Source of the DNA: Hyphomicrobiaceae bacterium
Lineage (GTDB): Bacteria; Pseudomonadota; Alphaproteobacteria; Rhizobiales; Hyphomicrobiaceae
Assembly (NCBI GenBank): GCA_021730785.1
Contig: JAKFWF010000058.1
Location: 1-64,000, forward strand
Direction of reading: 5' to 3'
DNA length: 64,000 nt
Made by a program: the position numbers and the translations under genes. The notes under the pieces were generated by a model that made no database searches, was not told where the DNA came from, and worked only from the letters and a program-made list of their open reading frames with translations. Shown piece after piece: positions 7,245-14,649 of this stretch (the stretch's first letter is position 1; each line of letters begins with the position of its first letter).

Positions 7245-9293
7245 ATGACACCTGCTACCCAGAACCCGCTGCTGGAGCCATGGACCACTCCATTTGAGGC
7301 ACCGCCCTTTGTCGCGATCAGGACCGAGCATTTCGCCCCTGCCTTCGAAGCAGCCCTCAAGGAGCACAACGCCGAGATCGACGCGATCGCCGGCAACCCG
7401 CAAGCACCGACCTTCGCGAATACGATCGAAGCCATGGAGCGGGCCGGCGACGCGCTGATCAAGCCGTCGGGCGTGTTCTGGAACCTGTCAGGCAGCAACA
7501 CCAACGATGAATTGCAGGCGCTCGAGCGCGAGTGGTCGCCCAAATTTGCTGCGCACTATACGAATATTTCGACCAACGCCGCCCTGTTCAAGCGCGTCGA
7601 TGCTTTGTTCGCGCAGAACGACAAACTCGGTCTGAACCCTGAGCAGTTGCGACTGCTGGAGAAGACGCACAAAGGCTTCGTGCGCTCCGGCGCCAAGCTC
7701 GAAGGCGCAGCAAGGGAGCGGTTCAAGGAGCTGTCGCAGACGCGGGCGAAACTCACCACGCAGTTCGGGCAGAATGTGCTCGCCGATGAGAAGGCCTTCA
7801 TGCTGGTGCTGAAAGGCGAGGCAGACCTTGCCGGCTTGCCGCAGTTTCTGCGCGAAGCGGCTGCCGGCGCCGCCGACGAACGTGGGCAGAAGGGTACCCA
7901 TATCATCACACTGTCACGCTCGCTGATCGAACCATTTCTGACCTTCTCGACCCGGCGCGATTTGCGCGAGCAGGCGTGGAAAGCCTGGGTCATGCGCGGC
8001 GAAAATGCCGGCACCACTGATAACCGCCAGACGATCACCGACCTCGTGCGCCTGCGCATCGAGACGGCAAACCTGCTCGGCCACAAGTCCTATGCCGACT
8101 TCTCGCTCGACGAGAGCATGGCGAAGACGCCGGCGCGCGTGCATGAGCTGCTGGACCGGGTTTGGGTGCCGGGCGTCCAACGCGCCCGCAATGAACTCGC
8201 CAAACTGCAGGCGATGGCGGCGTCCCTTGGCGACAACATAAAGATAGAGCCGTGGGATTGGCGCTACTACGCCGAGAAGGTGCGCAGCGCCGAGTTCGAC
8301 CTGGACGAAGCCGAGATCAAGCCCTACCTGCCGCTCGATCGCATGATCGAGGCGGCGTTCTACACCGCGACCCAGCTGTTCGGCGTGACCTTCAAAGAGC
8401 GCAAGGATGTCCCGGTTTATCATCCGGACGTGCGCGCCTTCGAGGTCACCGACCGCGACGGCCGTCATGTAGGCCTGTTCTATGGCGACTACTACGCGCG
8501 ACCCTCAAAGCGGTCGGGCGCCTGGATGAGTTCGTTCCGCCGCCAGGACAAGCTCGATGGCGGCACGCGGCCGATCATCGTCAACGTGATGAACTTCGCC
8601 AAGCCCTCCGCTGGCGAGCCGACGCTGCTGTCGTTCGACGACGCGCGCACGCTGTTCCACGAATTCGGCCACGGCCTGCACGGGCTCCTGTCGGACGTAA
8701 CGTACCCGTCGCTGTCGTGCACGAGCGTGGTGCGCGACTTCGTGGAACTGCCCTCGCAGCTGTTCGAACACTGGCTTGGCACGCCAGAGATCATGACCCG
8801 CTTTGCCCGCCACGCCAAAACCGGCGCGCCGATGCCGGACGCGCTGATGGCCAAGCTGAAGGCCGCCCGCACCTTCAACCAGGGCTTCGACACGGTGGCG
8901 TTCCTCGGCAGCGCGATCGTCGACATGGAATTCCACGCGCTGGAGACGGCAGAGAACCTCGATCCGCTGGCGCTCGAAGCCGCAACCCTCGCCCGCATCG
9001 GCATGCCGCCTGAAGTCGGCATGCGGCACCGCTCGACCCACTTTAATCACATCTTCTCCGGCGGTTATTCGGCGGGGTACTACAGCTATCTGTGGTCGGA
9101 GGTGCTCGATGCCGATGCGTTTGCGGCCTTCGAGGAAACCGGCAACGTGTTCGATGCTGCGACCGCCGACAAGCTCAAGCGCTTCGTCTATTCGGCCGGC
9201 GGACTGCGCAAGGAAGACGAAGCCTACATCCTGTTTCGCGGCAAGATGCCAAGCGTCGAGGGCCTGCTCAAGAAGCGGGGGTTGGCTGCTTGA
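7245..9293 (+). CDS. M3-family zinc oligopeptidase (oligopeptidase A / Dcp type)
   Basis: Cytoplasmic metallopeptidase of 682 residues that degrades short peptides. The catalytic zinc motif HEFGH lies at residues 472-476 within TLFHEFGHGLHGLL, and the C-terminal part has the M3 substrate loop region (HIFSGGYSAGYYSYLWSEVLDADAF). Length fits OpdA/Dcp (about 680). I chose the ATG at 7245, preceded by TGGAG, because the family usually begins NPLLEPW soon after the start; in-frame codons upstream (from 7125) show no family similarity. It could be prlC/opdA or dcp; the two are not separable by eye. Confidence 0.9.
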   Translation: MTPATQNPLLEPWTTPFEAPPFVAIRTEHFAPAFEAALKEHNAEIDAIAGNPQAPTFANTIEAMERAGDALIKPSGVFWNLSGSNTNDELQALEREWSPKFAAHYTNISTNAALFKRVDALFAQNDKLGLNPEQLRLLEKTHKGFVRSGAKLEGAARERFKELSQTRAKLTTQFGQNVLADEKAFMLVLKGEADLAGLPQFLREAAAGAADERGQKGTHIITLSRSLIEPFLTFSTRRDLREQAWKAWVMRGENAGTTDNRQTITDLVRLRIETANLLGHKSYADFSLDESMAKTPARVHELLDRVWVPGVQRARNELAKLQAMAASLGDNIKIEPWDWRYYAEKVRSAEFDLDEAEIKPYLPLDRMIEAAFYTATQLFGVTFKERKDVPVYHPDVRAFEVTDRDGRHVGLFYGDYYARPSKRSGAWMSSFRRQDKLDGGTRPIIVNVMNFAKPSAGEPTLLSFDDARTLFHEFGHGLHGLLSDVTYPSLSCTSVVRDFVELPSQLFEHWLGTPEIMTRFARHAKTGAPMPDALMAKLKAARTFNQGFDTVAFLGSAIVDMEFHALETAENLDPLALEAATLARIGMPPEVGMRHRSTHFNHIFSGGYSAGYYSYLWSEVLDADAFAAFEETGNVFDAATADKLKRFVYSAGGLRKEDEAYILFRGKMPSVEGLLKKRGLAA

Positions 9294-9320
9294 TAATCGT
9301 GGTACCGGTTACGAACGCAG

Positions 9321-9415
9321 GTTGGGTTAGCGCCCTGCGTGGCGCCTAACCCAACATTTTGCGAACGGCGCCCGAAGTCGTTGGGTTACGGCGCAAAAGG
9401 GCGCCTAATCCAACC
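9321..9415. repeat. Paired GTTGGGTTA palindromic repeats
   Basis: Two tandem hairpins: GTTGGGTTAGCGCC with GGCGCCTAACCCAAC (9321-9355) and GTTGGGTTACGGCGC with GGGCGCCTAATCCAAC (9380-9414). This is the type of extragenic palindrome common in alphaproteobacterial genomes. It lies after the peptidase gene and may also act as its terminator. Confidence 0.7.
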
Positions 9416-9463
9416 TACGAGTTCCACCTCCGTTTCCTTCAACGACCTCAGGACACTCTAGCA

Positions 9464-10342
9464 ATGACCAGATCGATCCTCGGCATCATGGGCGGCAGCG
9501 GGTTCTACGACCTGCCCGGCTTCGAGAAGCCCGAGTGGAAGACCGTAACCAGCCCCTGGGGCGAACCGTCGGACCAGATCCTGCATGCCGAGGTCGATGG
9601 CCTGCCGATCCGCTTTCTGCCCCGCCACGGCCGCGGTCATCGCATCCCGCCATCGGCGATCAACTACCGCGCCAACATCGACGCATTGAAGCGCGCGGGC
9701 GTCACCGACCTCGTGTCGATCTCGGCCTGCGGGTCCTTCCGCGAGGAATTCCCGCCAGGCCACTTCGTGCTGCCCGACCAGTTCATCGATCGAACCTTCG
9801 CGCGGGAAAAGAGCTTCTTCGGCACCGGCCTCGTCGCCCACGTGTCGCTCGCCGATCCAGTCTCGCCGGGCCTCGTCGATGAAGTCGAGAAGGCGATGAA
9901 GGCCGAGACCATCCCGGGTTCCCGCGGCGGCAGTTACCTCGTGATGGAAGGCCCGCAGTTTTCGACGCGCGCCGAAAGCCACCTCTACCGCGCCTGGGGC
10001 TGCGCCGTGATCGGCATGACCAACTTGCCGGAAGCCAAACTCGCCCGTGAGGCCGAGATCTGTTACGCAACCGTCGCCATGGTCACCGACTTCGACTGCT
10101 GGCACGAGGAGCACGCCCACGTCGACGTGACTTCCGTCATCCGGGTGATGACCGGTAATACCGCAATGGCCCAGCGCCTCGTGCTGCGGTTGGCAAAGAA
10201 CTTCCCCCGCCAGCATCCGGCGTGCCCCATCGGCTCCGACCGCGCGCTTGACCATGCGCTGATCACGGCACCAGCAGCGCGAGATCCAAAACTCGTCGCG
10301 AAGCTCGATGCGGTGGCCGGGCGCGTGCTCAGGCCAAGCTGA
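9464..10342 (+). CDS. mtnP: S-methyl-5'-thioadenosine phosphorylase
   Basis: Splits methylthioadenosine with phosphate into adenine and 5-methylthioribose-1-phosphate in methionine salvage. The 292-residue protein has the phosphate-binding GGSGFYDLPG start, RHGRGHRIPPSAINYRANI near residue 48, and VMEGPQFSTRAES plus MTNLPEAKLARE, all typical of MTAP rather than bacterial MTA/SAH nucleosidase. The ATG at 9464 puts GGSGFYD at residue 9, as in homologues. The products feed the convergent genes: adenine to Apt and MTR-1-P to MtnA. Confidence 0.93.
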   Translation: MTRSILGIMGGSGFYDLPGFEKPEWKTVTSPWGEPSDQILHAEVDGLPIRFLPRHGRGHRIPPSAINYRANIDALKRAGVTDLVSISACGSFREEFPPGHFVLPDQFIDRTFAREKSFFGTGLVAHVSLADPVSPGLVDEVEKAMKAETIPGSRGGSYLVMEGPQFSTRAESHLYRAWGCAVIGMTNLPEAKLAREAEICYATVAMVTDFDCWHEEHAHVDVTSVIRVMTGNTAMAQRLVLRLAKNFPRQHPACPIGSDRALDHALITAPAARDPKLVAKLDAVAGRVLRPS

Positions 10343-10379
10343 GGCGCTGCCCCGGGTCGACCAGGGTCGGCCGCCGCTA

Positions 10380-11477
10380 TCAGCCGCGCACCGCTTCCGG
10401 GTAGAGCCCGCGCAAACCGTCGGCCGTTGCGGGCGCAACGCCGCGTTCGGTGATGAAGCCCGTGACGAGGCGGGCCGGCGTCACGTCGAAGGCGGGGTTC
10501 GCCGCCGGTGAGCCAGGCGCTGCGATGTCGACCGTCACCACCGATCCGTCCGGCAGCCGGCCCGGCATCTTCAGAACCTCGTCGGCGGAGCGCTCCTCGA
10601 TCGGGATCTTGAAGCCATCATCGAGCGTCCAGTCGATGGTCGAGTGCGGCAAAGCGACGTAGAATGGCACGCCATTGTCATGGGCGGCGAGCGCCTTGAG
10701 ATAGGTTCCGATCTTGTTGGCGACGTCGCCGTTGGCGGTCACCCGGTCGGTGCCGACGATGCACACGTCGACCTTGCCAGCCTGCATGTAGTGGCCGCCG
10801 GCATTGTCGACGATGATGGTGTGCGGCACGCCGTGGCCACCAAGCTCAAAGGCGGTCAGCGAGGCGCCCTGATTGCGCGGGCGCGTTTCATCGACCCAGA
10901 CGTGGATTTTTATGCCGGCGTCATAGGCGTGATAGATCGGCGACGTGGCCGTGCCCCAATCGACGCAAGCGAGGAAGCCGGCATTGCAGTGGGTCAGGAT
11001 GTTGACCACTTCACCGGGCTTCTTGCGGGCGGCAATGGCGCGGATGACCTCGCGTCCGTGCACGCCAAGCATCCGGCAGGTTTCCACGTCGTCATCACAG
11101 ATGCGTGCCGCCTGGGCGTAGGCGGCAGCAACCCGTTGGCTGGGGGGTAACGGCGCCAGCGTCGCGCGCATCACCTCCAGGGCCCAGCGCAGGTTGACCG
11201 CGGTCGGCCGCTGTTCGTTCAAGAAGGCAATGGCACGGGCGAGACCCGCGTCACTAGGGTCCTCCCGCATGGCGAGGCACATGCCATAGCCCGCCGTCGC
11301 GCCGATCAGCGGCGCGCCGCGCACCTGCATGGATTTGATCGCATGGCCGGCCGCCGCCATCGAGGTGAGTTTCTCGATCACCACCCGATGGGGCAGCAGC
11401 GCCTGATCGATGATCTCGACCGACCAGCCGTCGGAGCCAAGCCAGATGGTGCGGGTTTGTCGGCCGTTGACTTTCAT
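10380..11477 (-). CDS. mtnA: Methylthioribose-1-phosphate isomerase
   Basis: Converts 5-methylthioribose-1-phosphate to methylthioribulose-1-phosphate. The 365-residue protein carries the family marks MQVRGAPLIGATAGYG near residue 50, the catalytic Cys in LTHCNAGFLA, and the catalytic Asp in IVGTDRVTANGDVANKIGTY. I took the ATG at 11477 (MKVNGRQTRTIWL), as homologues begin close to the TIWL segment. It is last in an apt - zinc-ribbon gene - mtnA series on the minus strand and faces mtnP end to end. The later salvage enzymes (mtnB and following) are not in this window. Confidence 0.93.
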   Translation of the reverse strand: MKVNGRQTRTIWLGSDGWSVEIIDQALLPHRVVIEKLTSMAAAGHAIKSMQVRGAPLIGATAGYGMCLAMREDPSDAGLARAIAFLNEQRPTAVNLRWALEVMRATLAPLPPSQRVAAAYAQAARICDDDVETCRMLGVHGREVIRAIAARKKPGEVVNILTHCNAGFLACVDWGTATSPIYHAYDAGIKIHVWVDETRPRNQGASLTAFELGGHGVPHTIIVDNAGGHYMQAGKVDVCIVGTDRVTANGDVANKIGTYLKALAAHDNGVPFYVALPHSTIDWTLDDGFKIPIEERSADEVLKMPGRLPDGSVVTVDIAAPGSPAANPAFDVTPARLVTGFITERGVAPATADGLRGLYPEAVRG

Positions 11478-11484
11478 GTTCCGT

Positions 11485-11730
11485 CTAGCTCCAGGAAGTG
11501 GCGGTGCCGCCCAAGGCATAGGTGATCGTGTCGTCCAGACCGCACGTGCCGCACGATAACGCGAACCACGCGGTATAGGGCCGCGCCGACCGATCAAAAA
11601 TGGTCAGCGCCTTTGCCCGGCATAGCGGACAGACGGGTGGTTGCCCCGGCGCCTGCTGCCAGGCTGTGATGGTGGCCACTGCCGCCGGCATCGCATCCAG
11701 CGGCAGTTTGCGTGGCGTGACGCCTGTCAT
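11485..11730 (-). CDS. Small zinc-ribbon-like protein
   Basis: An 81-residue protein with two cysteine pairs, CPLC near residue 34 and CGTC near 65, spaced as a zinc ribbon. The start ATG at 11730 lies one base beyond the apt stop and the stop lies 7 bases before the mtnA start, so it is embedded in the salvage operon. I do not recognise a named family. The position suggests a link to purine or methylthioribose salvage, but this is inference only. Confidence 0.6.
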   Translation of the reverse strand: MTGVTPRKLPLDAMPAAVATITAWQQAPGQPPVCPLCRAKALTIFDRSARPYTAWFALSCGTCGLDDTITYALGGTATSWS

Positions 11731-11731
11731 G

Positions 11732-12268
11732 TCAGTGCCCGTCGTAGGCAACCAGTGCGCGGGCATCGACGCCGAGTGATTTGAGCAATTTCATGCCACC
11801 GAGTTCCGGCAGATCGACGACGAAACTCGCGCCCGCGATGATGCCGCCGATGCGGGTGATGAGCTTGACGGCAGCTTCGGCCGTGCCGCCGGTCGCGATC
11901 AGATCGTCGATGATCAAGACGCGCTCGCCGGTGCGCACCGCATCGAGATGAACCTCGATCGTATCGACGCCGTACTCAAGCGTATACTGCTGTCCAATCG
12001 TGGTCCAGGGCAGCTTGCCCTTCTTGCGAATGGGAACGAAGCCGCACCCCAACTGCTCGGCGACCGGCCCGCCGAAGATGAAGCCGCGCGCCTCGATGCC
12101 GGCGACCGCGTCGATGCGCTGGCCGGCGAAGGGTGCCGCCAGCGCGCTCACCGCCGCCTTGAAACCGGCCGCGTCGCGCATCAGCGTCGTCACGTCTCGG
12201 AACATGATGCCAGGCTTGGGGTAGTCGGGGATCGTTCTTATCAGGCGCTTCACGTCGTCCACCAGCAT
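11732..12268 (-). CDS. apt: Adenine phosphoribosyltransferase
   Basis: Makes AMP from adenine and PRPP. The 178-residue protein has the bacterial APT start (LIRTIPDYPKPGIMFRDVTTL), IEARGFIFGGPVA in the middle and the PRPP loop VLIIDDLIATGGTA near residue 120. The ATG at 12268 has GGTGGA just upstream and gives the standard length; 29 in-frame codons further upstream look non-coding. It recycles the adenine released by the phosphorylase encoded nearby. Confidence 0.94.
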   Translation of the reverse strand: MLVDDVKRLIRTIPDYPKPGIMFRDVTTLMRDAAGFKAAVSALAAPFAGQRIDAVAGIEARGFIFGGPVAEQLGCGFVPIRKKGKLPWTTIGQQYTLEYGVDTIEVHLDAVRTGERVLIIDDLIATGGTAEAAVKLITRIGGIIAGASFVVDLPELGGMKLLKSLGVDARALVAYDGH

Positions 12269-12342
12269 CTTGTTCCACCCTTCATCCGTCAAATTCACGG
12301 CGCAAAATAGCAATATAACGATTTCGGCGATAGAACCGCAGC

Positions 12343-12876
12343 ATGGCAAAGCCACGAATCAGTGTTGCTTCGTTATCGCAAGCCCTCGCTCGCCAGCGCG
12401 ATGAGGGCAGCGAGCCTGCGGCCACGACAGGAGCAGCGACTGCCTTCGACGAAACGGGGAGCGAAGCTGCTCCGGTGATGGAGACGAACATGGCCATGGC
12501 CGACGGGGGCCCGGACGATCTGCCGCGCACGTTCAGGCGCGAGCGCGACGCCCAACGGGAGCAGCGCGAGCGGGAACAACGCGAGCGCGCAGCCGTGGAT
12601 CAGGCGTTCGCGCCGCCGCCGGAGCCGGGCTTTGTCGAAACGGCAGGGCTCGAGCCGTATGGCGGCCAGCCGTTCGGCACACCCTATGAAAGCGGCGTCG
12701 TGACTGCGATCAAGGTGCCGTTTTTCCGCCTGATGATGTTCTTCATCAAGGCGGTGCTCGCTGCGATCCCGGCCCTCATTCTGCTCGGCATTCTGCTGTG
12801 GGGCGCGGGCCAGATCCTCACGGCCTACTTCCCTGCCCTGCTCAAAATGAAGATCCTGATCACTTTTCCGAATTGA
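12343..12876 (+). CDS. Hypothetical single-pass membrane protein
   Basis: A 177-residue protein of unknown function. Residues 1-60 are low-complexity; 65-85 form a charged Arg/Glu/Gln helix (RERDAQREQREREQRER), and a hydrophobic segment at about 128-165 (FFIKAVLAAIPALILLGILLWGAGQIL) is a membrane anchor near the C-terminus. It is divergent from apt with about 75 bp between starts. The 3' end overlaps the convergent rhodanese gene by 17 bases. Confidence 0.6.
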   Translation: MAKPRISVASLSQALARQRDEGSEPAATTGAATAFDETGSEAAPVMETNMAMADGGPDDLPRTFRRERDAQREQREREQRERAAVDQAFAPPPEPGFVETAGLEPYGGQPFGTPYESGVVTAIKVPFFRLMMFFIKAVLAAIPALILLGILLWGAGQILTAYFPALLKMKILITFPN

Positions 12877-13279
12877 GCATGACAGTCCCGGGCTCGACCG
12901 GGCCGCCGGCCGCCTTCCAGCCGCCGAACCCGCCGACGATGTGAGCCACGGGCTTCAATCCCATGTCCTGCGCCAGTTTGGTCGCCAGCGCGGAGCGAAA
13001 TCCGCCGGCACAAAAGAAGATGAACTCCTTGTCTTCGCCAAACACCGGTTTGAAATAGGGGCTCGCAGGATCGATCCAGAATTCGAGCATGCCGCGCGTG
13101 CAGGAAAAGGCGCCAGGGACCTTCCCTTCGCGCTCCAGTTCGCGTGGGTCGCGGATATCAACGAGCACAACATTGGGGTCCTTGGCGCGTTGCATGGCCT
13201 CGGCGGCAGAGTATTCCTTGATGGCGGCCTTGGCTTCGTCGACCATCGACTTGACGCTACGCGTAATGTTCTGGGGCAT
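12860..13279 (-). CDS. Rhodanese-like sulfurtransferase
   Basis: Single-domain rhodanese of 139 residues. VVLVDIRDPRELEREGKVPGA is the classic N-terminal strand and turn, and FFCAGGFRSALA holds the active-site Cys in a six-residue loop, the sulfurtransferase form. The C-terminal VGGFGGWKAAGGP is the usual rhodanese end. An ATG 12 bases upstream (13291) is an alternative start. It probably moves sulfane sulfur in the cytoplasm; the acceptor is unknown. Confidence 0.88.
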   Translation of the reverse strand: MPQNITRSVKSMVDEAKAAIKEYSAAEAMQRAKDPNVVLVDIRDPRELEREGKVPGAFSCTRGMLEFWIDPASPYFKPVFGEDKEFIFFCAGGFRSALATKLAQDMGLKPVAHIVGGFGGWKAAGGPVEPGTVMLNSEK

Positions 13280-13440
13280 GACAGGCTCCACGATGGGGAT
13301 ATGAGGGATTTTTTCGCGACTGTGCTATGCGGCGAGGCAAATTGCCAGCCTCGCCTGTGGGTCAGCCACGGCGATCGCATGAACGAGCCACCGCGTCGGC
13401 TGCATCTGCGCAAACCCGTTGAACTTCCGCAGTTTTCGCC

Positions 13441-13594
13441 TCCTCCCCCCTTGAGGGGGAGGACAACGCGGCTCGATTTTTGTTCTTCACAAAAATCGAT
13501 TTTGCCGCGTGAGGTGGGGGGTGCTTTCTTGCAACGAATCCAGCAGCTTGATACCCTCCCACCCCGGCCCTCCCCCTCAAGGGGGGAGGGAGGG
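13441..13594. repeat. Composite palindromic intergenic repeat
   Basis: Three hairpins in the 420-bp gap between the rhodanese and lipoprotein genes: a C-run/G-run palindrome at 13441-13463, a long stem at 13467-13509 (CGCGGC with TCGATTTTTG against CAAAAATCGA with GCCGCG), and an inverted counterpart of the first at 13568-13590. The outer two are inverted copies of each other, so the whole is one element of the kind scattered through alphaproteobacterial genomes. The central stem could act as a terminator. I see no gene in the gap. Confidence 0.65.
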
Positions 13595-13701
13595 AAGACC
13601 GAGAGAGCGTTGCCAATTTATTCGTTCATGCAATCGCCCTGGTGGGTCAGGTCGATCGCGCCCTAGATCCGCCCGCATGCCACGCTACTATGTCACCTGC
13701 C

Positions 13702-14220
13702 ATGACGATGAGAGCTCCTCCGCCGCACCACGCACCCGCATTGACCGCCGCACTGTGCGTGCTGACAGCGGTACTGAGTGGCTGTGCCCAGGGCGGCGTG
13801 CAGAGCCTGTTGCCATCGATCGGCCAAACCGCACCCGATACCTACAAGCCCGGCCAGCCCTACCAATTGAGCAAGGACGAACTGGCGCTCGACTGCAAGA
13901 AGCTGACCGGGCGCATGCAGTTGCGCATCCTGCAGGCGCGTGACGCGAGCGTGCGCGGCGACAGCAGTGCACTTGCCCGCACGATTCAGGGGACTGTCAC
14001 GCCGTTCGCTGGCGGCGCAACGCGCGGCGCCGACCGGGCCAAGGACGCCGCACGCGACCGAGCGGTGCTCGACGCGATGAACCTGCAGTTGGCGTCCAAG
14101 AACTGCGCCACCTTCGACCTCGACTCGGAACTGCAACCACGCTCGATCCGCGATACGCCGGCGCCCGTGCCGAAGGCTGGACCGGAGGCGACCAAGGCAA
14201 AGAAGCCGAGTGCGGGTTAA
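13702..14220 (+). CDS. Putative lipoprotein of unknown function
   Basis: A 172-residue protein with a signal peptide ending in the lipobox LSGC near residue 28, so it is probably lipid-anchored after export. The mature part is mostly helical with two further Cys (LDCKKL and KNCATF) that could form a disulphide, and ends in a Pro/Lys-rich tail. ATG codons at 13690, 13702 and 13708 are all possible starts, none with a clear ribosome site. The stop overlaps the convergent VOC gene by four bases. I do not recognise the family. Confidence 0.6.
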   Translation: MTMRAPPPHHAPALTAALCVLTAVLSGCAQGGVQSLLPSIGQTAPDTYKPGQPYQLSKDELALDCKKLTGRMQLRILQARDASVRGDSSALARTIQGTVTPFAGGATRGADRAKDAARDRAVLDAMNLQLASKNCATFDLDSELQPRSIRDTPAPVPKAGPEATKAKKPSAG

Positions 14221-14627
14221 CTTGAGCCCGTAGCACTGTGGCACACCGCCTCGATGCGGTTGCCGTCGGGGTCGCGCAGGAAGGCTGCGTAGTAGCCGGC
14301 ATGATAGGTCGGTCGCAGTCCAGGCACCCCGTCCGAAGTGCCACCGTTGGCGATACCGCTCGCATGGAACGCATCGACGGCGGCCCGGTTCAACGCCCGG
14401 AAACACCAGTGGCGGCCGGGCGCTTGGAACGACGCCGGGCCCAAGCTGGAATCGGCGCGCAGCGTCAGATAGGTGTGGCCGTCATCGCCTGGCGCATTGC
14501 GGATGCCGTAGCCGATGGCAGTCGCCTGCCGCCACACGCACGGCACGCCGAGCGCCGCCATCACCACGTCATAGAACGGCGCCGAACGCTGCAGGTCGGC
14601 AACGGCAATCGAAACGTGATCGAGCAT
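14217..14627 (-). CDS. VOC-family (glyoxalase/bleomycin-resistance fold) protein
   Basis: A 136-residue single VOC domain: MLDHVSIAVADLQRSAPFYD at the start, HWCFRALNRAAVDAFH in the middle and FLRDPDGNRIEAVCH at the end. The metal ligands expected for the fold are visible as His4 near the start, His in the central RHWCF and Glu in NRIEAV. It starts 22 bp after the flavoprotein gene and probably shares its transcript. Substrate is unknown. Confidence 0.85.
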   Translation of the reverse strand: MLDHVSIAVADLQRSAPFYDVVMAALGVPCVWRQATAIGYGIRNAPGDDGHTYLTLRADSSLGPASFQAPGRHWCFRALNRAAVDAFHASGIANGGTSDGVPGLRPTYHAGYYAAFLRDPDGNRIEAVCHSATGSS

Positions 14628-14649
14628 GGGAGGACGCCTTCTCGCGCGC

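Noticed and set aside
12955-13413. Alternative minus-strand frame upstream of and overlapping the rhodanese gene
   Set aside because: Out of frame with the clear rhodanese domain and without recognisable content.
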